From Bdellovibrionales bacterium (GTDB lineage Bacteria > Bdellovibrionota > JAFGOL01): a DNA stretch of 9,847 nucleotides. The translations under genes and the position numbers were made by a program. A model generated the notes under the pieces. It saw only the letters and a list, made by a program, of their open reading frames with translations, made no database searches and was not told the origin of the DNA. Each line of letters starts with the position of its first letter. The first letter of the stretch is position 1. Below are positions 1 through 7,440 of the stretch, in pieces. The DNA lies in NCBI GenBank assembly GCA_022707945.1, contig JAKIZQ010000031.1, positions 1 through 9,847 on the forward strand, given 5' to 3'.

Positions 1-100
1 TCGGGAAACCATTCTTGTCAGATTTTGCGTAAAAATTGCGTACGAGACCGATGCGACGCACTGGGAGACAGCGGCGAAATGGTCGAAAACGTAGACCTAG
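1..100. other. Compositionally distinct segment of unresolved content
   Basis: This stretch has 50 G+C in 100 bases and about eleven CpG dinucleotides, while the genes to its right are AT-rich and poor in CpG. Two plus-strand frames are open from the left edge: one to a TAG at 118-120 (39 codons) and one to a TAG at 92-94. Either could be the last part of a gene converging on the barrel gene. I recognise neither product, and no rRNA or tRNA core motif is visible on either strand. Other readings are the edge of a transferred element, a non-coding RNA, or a chimeric contig end. Only the base composition is certain. Confidence 0.35.
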
Positions 101-102
101 TC

Positions 103-134
103 ATAAAAAGTGTTCACTAGTACATTAATGCACT
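103..134 (-). terminator. Weak candidate terminator of the barrel gene
   Basis: Read on the minus strand, just after the barrel gene's TAG, is a near-perfect inverted repeat (AGTGCATTAATGTACT, 134-119, one G-U pair). A second small inverted repeat follows (AGTGAACACT, 118-109), then a run of T (109-105). The stems are AT-rich and short, and the larger one is separated from the T run. This is not a strong textbook intrinsic terminator, but nothing better lies downstream of the gene inside the window. Confidence 0.25.
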
Positions 135-136
135 AA

Positions 137-1630
137 CTAAATAAAGGATTCTCCGAAGGTCAGGTATGTTGCCATACCGTCGCCACTTACACCAAAGGTG
201 AATGAGACTATAAAGTTGTCGTTCCATGTAAAACGGAATTCATTACCAAAAGAATGATGAAAATTATTTAGTGTGAACTTCTTTTTATTATCCCAAACGC
301 GACCCATGTCCCAGAATGGATTGAAATGTATCATGACCCTTTGACTGAATATCTTTCCATTAAATATTCTTGTTCTTAACTCGAATTGGTTCACGAATTT
401 AAGGTTGTCTATGTACCTATAAGAAGGGGCTCCTCTTAAGAAATCTGATCCACCTAGACCATTATAGTCGTTATATGAACGGAATTCAGATAAAGAGAAA
501 AATGGCATGTCACCCCACATTTGTTCTGCCATTACTCTCTGTGATAGAGTGAAATATCTCCAGAAAGAGAAAAATCCCATGTAGACAAGATTTATGTTAC
601 TGTGTTCATAGTCGCTCTTCATGAACTTTGCGTGGTTTGTGTATGTACCAGCCACGGTTATTCCGCTCATTGGGTTAAAAGGATAATCCCTTGAATCATA
701 TTTTATACCAGCTTTAATATAGTTGGTCTTACCTCCCTGGTAACCGTATGGTTGTTCTGAATATATTTTTGAATTAGCATCCTTGTTGTGAGGATCTATA
801 CTGGCTTTATCTAAAGCAACACCGGTGTAGATAGATATATCCTGATTAGGTATTGTATATTCTATGTCAAAGGCTAATTTGGGATATGTTTGTATGTACT
901 GGTAATAAGTTCTTGATCTAAATTCTGATGAGTCAGGATCTGTAAATGCTTTATTGTTAACAGAGTCATTGCCTACTCCGTAGTATTTTTGTGTAATTGA
1001 TCTTGGGTATGTATAAGCTATTCTTACGTGCCAGTTGTAAGAAAAGAAATGTGGTATATCTAAAGAAAGTTCGTGATTCCTTGAGCCTCTATCTGAACTC
1101 CAATATTGTAAAGAAAGTTTATAGGTATATGGATCTTCATATCTAAGGTTTGCGACAGATATTCTTGCACCAACGTTAAAGCCCGTGCCTTTAGATGTGT
1201 ATATTATAGGTAGACCTTGTATTGAATGAGGTGTTCCACTTAATGTGAAGTGATGTTTTTTAATTACTGTTTTTATATCTCCGCCCATTCCTGCAAGGTC
1301 ACTGGTTGATTCATTGTTAGATCTGTAATCATTGAAATCTTCGTCATCATCACTAGTGCCACGGATATCGTTGTATATAGCTCTAAGTTCTTCAGGCTTT
1401 TTAGTGGAAGCATCTTTTGTTATAAGCCTTGATCTTGAAGACTCAAAAGGTAGATATTTTTTTACATCACTTTTCTTGTCGGGCCTCTTTAATGGGGGAT
1501 ATTTGACCAAAGGTCTTGTTTCTTTTCTTGTTTTTCTTTTTTGCTCATAAAGGGCTGGCTTTGCGCCTTGTACTACGTTTGTTACAAGGCTTAGCGCCAT
1601 TATTATTATGAGGGGTCTTATAGAGCTCAT
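137..1630 (-). CDS. Omp85/BamA-TamA superfamily outer-membrane beta-barrel protein, POTRA-less
   Basis: This is a 497-residue secreted outer-membrane protein. An N-terminal signal peptide (hydrophobic run IIIMALSLVTNVV, likely cut near VQG-A at about residue 23) is followed by a Lys/Arg/Pro-rich stretch (about 25-85) and an acidic patch DDDED (about 95-99). From about residue 128 the sequence alternates like a beta-barrel. Family-like landmarks are LPIIYTSKGTGFNVGA (about 140-155), YDSRDYPFNPMSG (about 311-323), the LGGSDFLRGAP turn (about 392-402, the conserved Omp85 LRG-type loop), FELRTRIF (about 416-423) and WDMGRVWD (about 440-447). This resembles the C-terminal surface-antigen domain of BamA/TamA, but no POTRA repeats fit in the short N-terminal linker. 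Such proteins usually sit in the outer membrane; the cargo or partner is unknown. It ends in ...SFI, so the usual terminal aromatic is penultimate. I chose the ATG at 1630. An in-frame TTG immediately before it (1633) is possible, and the ribosome binding site is weak either way. It is transcribed divergently from gatC. Confidence 0.85.
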   Translation of the reverse strand: MSSIRPLIIIMALSLVTNVVQGAKPALYEQKRKTRKETRPLVKYPPLKRPDKKSDVKKYLPFESSRSRLITKDASTKKPEELRAIYNDIRGTSDDDEDFNDYRSNNESTSDLAGMGGDIKTVIKKHHFTLSGTPHSIQGLPIIYTSKGTGFNVGARISVANLRYEDPYTYKLSLQYWSSDRGSRNHELSLDIPHFFSYNWHVRIAYTYPRSITQKYYGVGNDSVNNKAFTDPDSSEFRSRTYYQYIQTYPKLAFDIEYTIPNQDISIYTGVALDKASIDPHNKDANSKIYSEQPYGYQGGKTNYIKAGIKYDSRDYPFNPMSGITVAGTYTNHAKFMKSDYEHSNINLVYMGFFSFWRYFTLSQRVMAEQMWGDMPFFSLSEFRSYNDYNGLGGSDFLRGAPSYRYIDNLKFVNQFELRTRIFNGKIFSQRVMIHFNPFWDMGRVWDNKKKFTLNNFHHSFGNEFRFTWNDNFIVSFTFGVSGDGMATYLTFGESFI

Positions 1631-1673
1631 CAATCCATATTAAACAATTAAATGGCTGAAACTACAAGGGGAA

Positions 1674-1700
1674 ATTATACTGACAATTGTTACCTGTCGT
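1674..1700 (-). promoter_or_regulatory. Candidate promoter for the barrel gene
   Basis: On the minus strand a perfect TATAAT lies at 1679-1674, placing a start site near 1667 and a leader of about 37 bases before the ATG. The -35 box is poor: the best match is ACGACA at 1700-1695 with a short 15-base spacer. The -10 box abuts the candidate -35 box of the opposite promoter. Confidence 0.4.
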
Positions 1701-1708
1701 GCTAAATA
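1680..1708 (+). promoter_or_regulatory. Candidate sigma70-type promoter for the gatC operon
   Basis: CTGACA at 1680-1685 matches the -35 consensus at five of six bases. After a 17-base spacer comes TAAATA at 1703-1708, a weak -10 box, preceded by TGC, which fits an extended -10 element. Transcription would begin near 1715, just ahead of the gatC ribosome binding site, leaving a very short leader. It is the only plausible plus-strand promoter I see ahead of the operon. Confidence 0.4.
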
Positions 1709-1716
1709 AAAACGTC

Positions 1717-1724
1717 GGGGAGGT
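1717..1724 (+). promoter_or_regulatory. Ribosome binding site that sets the gatC start
   Basis: GGGGAGGT is close to the ideal Shine-Dalgarno sequence and lies 7 bases before the TTG at 1732. It argues for that TTG over the in-frame TTG at 1687, which would add 15 residues unlike GatC and has no comparable site. Confidence 0.75.
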
Positions 1725-1731
1725 CTGTTTT

Positions 1732-2031
1732 TTGAGCATAGATAAACTTACAATAAAAAAAGTATTGGGACTTTCAGCTCTTAAGGCAAAAGAAAGTGAG
1801 ATAGATACACTTTCTGAACAGTTATCCAGTATTCTTGAGCACATGAAGGCTTTAGATGCTGTAGACGTAACTGGTATTAAGCCTATGTTCTTTGGAATAG
1901 ATAAAGACAACTGCTCGGTAAGGGCAGATGAACCTGTTGTGGTTGAACGTGCTCTTATAAAGACCAATGCACTGTCAATAGTAGACGACCTTTATTGCGT
2001 GCCAAATATAATAGCAGGTGATGATGAATGA
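1732..2031 (+). CDS. gatC: Asp/Glu-tRNA amidotransferase subunit C
   Basis: This is the small subunit of the GatCAB amidotransferase. In known structures GatC wraps around the GatA-GatB interface and stabilises the complex in the cytoplasm. From the TTG start the product is 99 residues, the usual GatC size. The N-terminal helix region (SIDKLTIKKVLGLSALKA, then ESEIDTLSEQLSSIL) matches the family pattern, followed by LDAVDVTGIKPM (about 41-52). The end (R64, D66, then ALIKTNA and VPNII at about 90-94) follows the family's R-x-D and VP-x-I pattern. It is first in the operon and its TGA overlaps the gatA ATG by four bases (ATGA), a translational coupling arrangement. The family is diverged, but identity is secured by the position directly before gatA and gatB. 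The TTG start may limit translation. Confidence 0.92.
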   Translation: MSIDKLTIKKVLGLSALKAKESEIDTLSEQLSSILEHMKALDAVDVTGIKPMFFGIDKDNCSVRADEPVVVERALIKTNALSIVDDLYCVPNIIAGDDE

Positions 2032-3482
2032 GTTTTGATATACTTAATTCTAATATACCGACAATAAACTCTGCTATCAAGGATAAGAAAATATCACACA
2101 GGGAGCTGGTAGATTTTTATATAAAAAGGGCTAAAAAATATTCAAAGCTTAATTCATACATCAATATTATGGAACAAGAAGCCCTAGAAAAAGTTACAAA
2201 CATGGATCCTGATCTTTCTGCTAATGAAATAATTAAAGGTATTCCTGTTTCATTGAAAGATATTTTTCTAATGAAGGGACATAAAACAACTTGTGCCTCC
2301 AAAATACTTTCTGACCATGTTGCTACGTATGATTCAACTGTAGCTAGTCGATTACAAAATAAAGGTGCTGTTGTCATAGGTAAAAACAATATGGATGAAT
2401 TTGCAATGGGTTCATCCAACGAACATTCTTTTTACGGGCCTGCACTTAATCCTTGGGATGAATCACGTGTTCCAGGTGGATCAAGTGGCGGTAGCGCTGT
2501 AAGTGTTTCTGCAGGGCTTTGCCAGATATCCTATGGCACAGATACAGGTGGGTCAGTTAGACTCCCAGCCTCTTATACAGGGATATGCTCGTTAAAACCA
2601 ACTTATGGCAGGGTAAGCAGATACGGTGTCATAGCTTTTGCTAGTTCTTTGGACCAGCCTGGACCTATGGCAAGAAACATAGAGGACCTTGCAATAGCCT
2701 TTGATGCTGTGAGCGGTCATGACCCTAACGATAGTAACACTTCGTCCTTACCGCCCAGCAATATTTACAAAGGATTAAAAAATATTGAACCCTGTACGTT
2801 GGGTGTGCCTTATGAACTTTTGTCAGATGGTATAGATAAAGACGTTGTTAAATGTTTTGAGAGTTCTTTAGAAATATTCAAAAAAGCTGGTTATGTGATC
2901 AAGGATATTAAACTGCCACATGCAAAACATTCTCTTGATGCATATTATATAATCAGTACTGGAGAAGCAAGTTCAAATCTTGCTCGTTACGACGGTATAA
3001 GATATGGATATAGAACATCAAATATTAGTGGATTAAAGGATCTTTATGAAAATTCCAGATCAGAAGGATTTGGAACAGAAGTAAAAAGAAGGATAGCCTT
3101 AGGTACTTTTGTCCTGAGCGCTGGCTATTACGATGCATACTTTGTAAAAGCCGCAAAAGTAAGGAGACTAATAAGACAAGACTTTGATAATGCTTTTAGC
3201 TCTTGCTCTGCAATACTTTTGCCTACAGCCCCAACTACTGCATTCAAGATAGGAGAAAAACTTGCTGATCCTATGACGATGTATCTTTCTGATGTTCTAA
3301 CCGTACCAGTTAATCTTGCAGCTATTCCTGCTATGTCAATTCCTTGTGGTTTTGATAGTAAGAGCTTGCCAATAGGTATGCAGATTATAGGTAAACATTT
3401 TGATGAGATGACATTATTTAATTTAGCTTATTTTATGCAAAGACAAAGACCAGAACTGTTTAACAGGGTGAGTGTTAAATGA
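2028..3482 (+). CDS. gatA: Asp/Glu-tRNA amidotransferase subunit A (amidase)
   Basis: This is the glutaminase subunit of GatCAB: it hydrolyses glutamine and passes ammonia to GatB, which amidates misacylated tRNA. The product is 484 residues, normal for GatA, and is an amidase-signature enzyme. The Ser-cisSer-Lys triad is intact: K77 in GIPVSLKD, S152 in PGGSSGGSA and S176 in DTGGSVRLP. The spacings (99 and 24 residues) equal those of K79/S154/S178 in Staphylococcus aureus GatA as I recall them. Further family segments are NMDEFAMGSSNE (121-132), SLKPTYGRVSRYG (188-200), LDQPGP (208-213) and, near the end, IPAMSIPCG and PIGMQIIG. The start is the ATG overlapping the gatC stop, with AGGTG at 2016-2020 seven bases ahead. 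The 3' end overlaps gatB by four bases. I see no frameshift or missing active-site residue. Confidence 0.98.
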   Translation: MSFDILNSNIPTINSAIKDKKISHRELVDFYIKRAKKYSKLNSYINIMEQEALEKVTNMDPDLSANEIIKGIPVSLKDIFLMKGHKTTCASKILSDHVATYDSTVASRLQNKGAVVIGKNNMDEFAMGSSNEHSFYGPALNPWDESRVPGGSSGGSAVSVSAGLCQISYGTDTGGSVRLPASYTGICSLKPTYGRVSRYGVIAFASSLDQPGPMARNIEDLAIAFDAVSGHDPNDSNTSSLPPSNIYKGLKNIEPCTLGVPYELLSDGIDKDVVKCFESSLEIFKKAGYVIKDIKLPHAKHSLDAYYIISTGEASSNLARYDGIRYGYRTSNISGLKDLYENSRSEGFGTEVKRRIALGTFVLSAGYYDAYFVKAAKVRRLIRQDFDNAFSSCSAILLPTAPTTAFKIGEKLADPMTMYLSDVLTVPVNLAAIPAMSIPCGFDSKSLPIGMQIIGKHFDEMTLFNLAYFMQRQRPELFNRVSVK

Positions 3483-4909
3483 GCAACACATATGAAATAA
3501 TAATAGGTCTTGAGGTCCATGCTCAACTATTAACAAAGAGTAAAATGTTCTGTGCTTGCTCAACAGAATTTGGTCTTACACCTAACAGTAATATTTGTCC
3601 TGTTTGTACGGGACAACCGGGTGCTTTACCAGTGCTTAACTCTGGCGCTGTTGATCACGCAATAAGGACAGCCTTGGCCTTGAATTGCAAAATAAATGAA
3701 ACAAGTGTTTTTGCTAGAAAAAATTATTTCTATCCAGATCTTCCAAAAGGATATCAAATATCACAACACGAAGAACCACTCGCTGTTAAGGGGTATATAG
3801 AGTTATATGATAAACAGGGTGTGCCAAAGAAGATAGGAATAACAAGAGTACACATGGAAGAAGATGCTGGTAAAAATATTCACAGTGATAAATGTAGTTT
3901 TGTAGATCTTAACAGATCTGGGGTTCCACTTGTAGAAATAGTTAGTGAGCCAGATATGAGGAGCCCTCAAGAAGCGGTGTCTTATTTTAAAAAATTAAGA
4001 GCCATACTTGATTGTATAGGTGTTTGTGCTTGCAATATGGAAGAAGGCAACTTGAGATGTGATGCCAACGTTTCCTTGAGAAAATTTGGTGCAGATAAAT
4101 TTGGTACAAAAGTAGAAATAAAAAACCTTAATTCTTTTAGGTTCCTAGAAAAAGCATTGTCTTACGAGGTAGAACGTCAAACACAGATGTTAGATTCTGG
4201 TGAAAAAATAGAACAAGAGACTCGTCTTTTTGATGCTGTAAGTGGAATAACAAAAAGTATGAGAAAAAAAGAAGAGGCAAACGACTATAGATATTTTCCT
4301 GAACCAGACCTTACTCCACTTGTGATAAAAAAAGATAAAATAAAAAGCACAGAACAGAATATGCCTGAATTGCCTGATGCGAAGAAAAAAAGACTGATGT
4401 CTTCCTACGGATTAAATGAATATGATGCAGACGTGTTGTCTTCAGATGTTCTTTTGGCTTCTTACTACGAAAAACTTGTCTCTATAGTTAAAGAACCAAA
4501 GCTTTGTAGTAATTGGGTTCAAACGGATATTATGAGAGTGCTTAACGAACAAAAGATATCAATACAGGCATTTAAAATAAAAGTTGAGAACATGGCCGAA
4601 CTGTTGTTGCTTGTTAACAAGGGCTCTATAAATCAAAATACTGCCAAGAGTGTTTTTTCTGAGATGTTGTCTGGCGGTAGAAGCGCAAAAGACATAGTTA
4701 GCGAAAAAGGCTTATTACAGATACAGGACCAGTCTCAAATAGAAGCTATTGTCGATGAGGTTATTGCTTCTAACACAGCACAAGTTGAGCAGTATAAACA
4801 AGGTAAGACCAATATAGCGGGATATCTTGTAGGGCTTGTAATGAAACAAAGTAAGGGTAAAGCAAATCCCGTTATAGTTAATGAGATACTTAAGAAAAAA
4901 TTAAGTTGA
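3479..4909 (+). CDS. gatB: Asp/Glu-tRNA amidotransferase subunit B
   Basis: This is the kinase/transamidase subunit: it binds the misacylated tRNA, activates the Glu or Asp side chain with ATP, and adds ammonia channelled from GatA. It has 476 residues, full family length. Visible motifs are GLEVHAQL (10-17), a four-cysteine zinc-type site (C25, C27, C40, C43), YFYPDLPKGYQISQ (83-96), HMEEDAGK (125-132), the GatB signature DLNRSGVPLVEIVSEPD (143-159), RCDANVS (193-199), EIKNLNSF (213-220) and YRYFPEPDLTPL (270-281). The C-terminal part (about 330-476) is the GatB/YqeY helical tRNA-binding domain, ending in GKANPVIVNEIL. The ATG overlaps the gatA stop by four bases, with AGGGTG at 3465-3470 as ribosome binding site. 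Whether the complex makes Gln-tRNA, Asn-tRNA or both cannot be told here; it depends on which aminoacyl-tRNA synthetases the genome encodes. Confidence 0.98.
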   Translation: MSNTYEIIIGLEVHAQLLTKSKMFCACSTEFGLTPNSNICPVCTGQPGALPVLNSGAVDHAIRTALALNCKINETSVFARKNYFYPDLPKGYQISQHEEPLAVKGYIELYDKQGVPKKIGITRVHMEEDAGKNIHSDKCSFVDLNRSGVPLVEIVSEPDMRSPQEAVSYFKKLRAILDCIGVCACNMEEGNLRCDANVSLRKFGADKFGTKVEIKNLNSFRFLEKALSYEVERQTQMLDSGEKIEQETRLFDAVSGITKSMRKKEEANDYRYFPEPDLTPLVIKKDKIKSTEQNMPELPDAKKKRLMSSYGLNEYDADVLSSDVLLASYYEKLVSIVKEPKLCSNWVQTDIMRVLNEQKISIQAFKIKVENMAELLLLVNKGSINQNTAKSVFSEMLSGGRSAKDIVSEKGLLQIQDQSQIEAIVDEVIASNTAQVEQYKQGKTNIAGYLVGLVMKQSKGKANPVIVNEILKKKLS

Positions 4910-4914
4910 GGAGG
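4909..4914 (+). promoter_or_regulatory. Strong ribosome binding site of the AsmA-like gene
   Basis: A consensus AGGAGG begins on the last base of the gatB stop codon and lies 8 bases before the ATG at 4923. It is the strongest Shine-Dalgarno match in the operon. It allows efficient initiation on this gene even though its start does not overlap gatB. Confidence 0.75.
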
Positions 4915-4922
4915 ATAGAATC

Positions 4923-7439
4923 ATGAAGGCAAAAAGAGTTCTAAGGTATACTGGTCTTGCCGCCTCTATTTTAGTCGGTATTTGGATCATTATAGCTTTA
5001 GCAATATATTTTCTAGTCGATGTTAATGATGTTAAACAACTGGCTCAAAAGGCAGTTAAAGAGAACACAAAAGGAGAGCTTGAAATAGGGGATATGCATC
5101 TTAAGGTGTTTCCTATAGTGTATTTTAAAATAGATGGACTAGTGTTCAAGGCATCAGAAAAATTCAACAAAGAAACTATCTTTGCGTGCAAAGAATCAAA
5201 GCTAAGTTTTAATCTTTTCTCTCTTATATTTGGCAAACCAAGCATAACGCTAAAACTAATAGAACCAGACTTAAATATAAGCTCTGATGGCAAGACCAAT
5301 AGTGTTAGCGACGTTATAATACCCAAAGAAGAGTCCTCTAATGTTGATGTATCTAAATATCTTTTTATAAGCAGAATAATGTTTAAAATAGAGAATGCAG
5401 ATCTAAAATATAAAGCACCAGCAAAACTTTATGTCTCAAAAGGTTTAAATATGACGCTGGAACTTGATCCAGTGCTAAGAAGCGTTAACATTAGCACAAT
5501 AATACCGATCGATGCGAAAGAAAAAGAGATGAGCGTTAATGGACAATTGTCATTGTCCCTTTATGCGCATCTTTCACTTAGCAAGAGCGCAAAAGCAGAA
5601 CTAAACATTGACGCAAGTAAATTGAATATTAAGACATCAAGTTTTCACAAACCAAAGGGGACAGAATTAGTTCTTTATGCAAAAATCGAAGGCAAAGAAG
5701 AGGATAAAGTAGCTAAGATAGAGGATGCATATGTTAACCTTGCTGGTAGACTTTTACAAATAAAAGGTAGTATTGCTGACTATAGTTCAGAAAAACCTAA
5801 TTTTGATCTAGACATTAATATAAAACCAAATTCAGTTGAAAAACTTATTCCACTTTTTACAGCACTAAAAGGAGCAAAGGCTAGTGGTAATATAGACTCA
5901 AAAATAAAATTAAAAGGTAATACAAAGGCCGTAGACGTTGCTTTATCTTTTGACGCTACAGGACTTGATCTGAAAGGAGAAGCCTTTCAAAAACCTGTTG
6001 GCGTGCCGGTTAAACTTACTTTGGTAGGGTCCAGTGATCTTAATTCCTTTGATATAAAGGACCTTAATTTAATATTGGTTCAAGAGTTACTGAATGTTAA
6101 GGGTACTGTTTCTGGCTTTGACGCCAAAGAACCTAAATTTAATATTAATGCTGTTACTCCTAAATATGATGTAAGGAATTTTTATAAACTAAAACCAGAT
6201 CTTGCAAAGAAAGGTATTGCTGGAACTTTTATACTTAAGGCTTTAGTAAGTGGAACTTCTTCAAAACCAGTCCTTGATGTTAATTTTAAATATGAGGATG
6301 GAAAGAACAACGTTAATCTTATTGCTGTCAGTGGGGCAAAATCACCTGAATCTATTTCTGCCAAGCTTTATTCTTCTTATATAGATCTTAACAAGTATGT
6401 TGATAAAGAGGCTGGCAAGACAAAAAAAGATAAAATTAACAAAGCTGCAAAAAAACAAGATACAGCAAAAACAGGGGATGAACCATTTCTAGACAAAGAA
6501 ACCATTAAGTCAATTAAAGAGTCTGTCGGAAATAAAAAAATAGACTTGTCAGCAAAAATAGACAAATTGATATTCGGTGAGCTTAATGTAAATTCTTTTG
6601 TTCTGGACGCACATGTGAATAAAGATAAGTTAGATATAAATAAGATCAATATGAATGTTATTAACTCAACGATTGGTGCTACATTTAAAATGGGTTTAGA
6701 TGAAAGATCACCTAGTTATAATGGTAGCGCCTCTATAAAAGACCTTAAAGCGACAGAGGCTGTTGGCACTTTCTTTCCAAGTTTAAAAGGTGTTATAGAC
6801 GGTATATTAACTAGTGATCTTAGTTTTAACTGTAACGGATATACTGTTAACTCTATAAAAAAGACTATTAGCGGTAAGGGTAAATTCTCTTTTGATAATT
6901 TTAGGTATAGCGCCAGCGATATTAATAAACTTTTACAGGAAAAGGTAGGGGACACACTTCAAAAGGTAGGCGTAGCTAAAGAAAAACTTATGATAAAAAG
7001 TAATCCGGGATGGGAAACTGTTCAGGGCACCTTTAATATCTCGAAAGAGAAGATCAATATGGAAAAATTATATGGTAAAGACGGTGAGTATGAACTTAAT
7101 GGAAAAGGACAATTAGGTTTTGATGAAAGAATGGACATGTATCTTGATTTTATAGTCCCATACAAGAACATCCCGTATGAAGCATTAAAGGTGGCTGGTA
7201 AAGAAAAAAGTTTTTTACCTTTGCACATGGACGGGCCAGCAATAAAGCCAAGATTAGACGGGCCATATACAATAAAATATATAGCAGAAAAAGCTTTGTC
7301 TTATGAGAAAAAGAAAATAGAAGCTACAGTGAAAAAAGAAGCAGAAAAGATAAAACAAAAAGCTAGCCAAGAAATAAAGAAGGCCGCAGAGCCTGTTAAG
7401 GATAAATTAAAAGACGCAATAAAAGGATTGAGGTTCTAG
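4923..7439 (+). CDS. AsmA-like inner-membrane-anchored periplasmic protein
   Basis: This 838-residue protein has the AsmA layout. A short basic N-terminus and one membrane helix (about 11-33) are followed by GELEIGDMHLKVFP (51-64), the family's pattern after the helix. Then come LSFNLFSLIFGKPSITL and IEPDLNISSDGKTN (114-126), equivalent to the usual P-x-I-x-L-x-x-D-G-x-x-N. A long beta-rich region follows, including GKGKFSFDNFRYSASDINKLL (651-671). AsmA relatives are bridge-like periplasmic proteins linked to phospholipid movement between the two membranes and to outer-membrane assembly; that role is inferred for this one. Residues 277-345 and 389-459 look like two copies of one module. A Lys-rich insert lies at about 497-520, and a Lys/Glu/Ala-rich amphipathic tail covers about 785-838. 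The gene sits 13 bases after gatB and 1 base before mtnA, so it is almost certainly co-transcribed. Family assignment is good; substrate and partner are unknown. Confidence 0.82.
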   Translation: MKAKRVLRYTGLAASILVGIWIIIALAIYFLVDVNDVKQLAQKAVKENTKGELEIGDMHLKVFPIVYFKIDGLVFKASEKFNKETIFACKESKLSFNLFSLIFGKPSITLKLIEPDLNISSDGKTNSVSDVIIPKEESSNVDVSKYLFISRIMFKIENADLKYKAPAKLYVSKGLNMTLELDPVLRSVNISTIIPIDAKEKEMSVNGQLSLSLYAHLSLSKSAKAELNIDASKLNIKTSSFHKPKGTELVLYAKIEGKEEDKVAKIEDAYVNLAGRLLQIKGSIADYSSEKPNFDLDINIKPNSVEKLIPLFTALKGAKASGNIDSKIKLKGNTKAVDVALSFDATGLDLKGEAFQKPVGVPVKLTLVGSSDLNSFDIKDLNLILVQELLNVKGTVSGFDAKEPKFNINAVTPKYDVRNFYKLKPDLAKKGIAGTFILKALVSGTSSKPVLDVNFKYEDGKNNVNLIAVSGAKSPESISAKLYSSYIDLNKYVDKEAGKTKKDKINKAAKKQDTAKTGDEPFLDKETIKSIKESVGNKKIDLSAKIDKLIFGELNVNSFVLDAHVNKDKLDINKINMNVINSTIGATFKMGLDERSPSYNGSASIKDLKATEAVGTFFPSLKGVIDGILTSDLSFNCNGYTVNSIKKTISGKGKFSFDNFRYSASDINKLLQEKVGDTLQKVGVAKEKLMIKSNPGWETVQGTFNISKEKINMEKLYGKDGEYELNGKGQLGFDERMDMYLDFIVPYKNIPYEALKVAGKEKSFLPLHMDGPAIKPRLDGPYTIKYIAEKALSYEKKKIEATVKKEAEKIKQKASQEIKKAAEPVKDKLKDAIKGLRF

Positions 7440-7440
7440 C

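Noticed and set aside
1332..1550. Plus-strand open frame opposite the N-terminal part of the barrel gene
   Set aside because: Its hydrophobic, Ser/Leu-rich translation is what the complement of a charged linker would give. There is no ribosome binding site or family resemblance.
1687..1731. A longer gatC starting at the upstream TTG
   Set aside because: The extra 15 residues do not resemble GatC, would include the ribosome binding site of the better start, and have no good site of their own.
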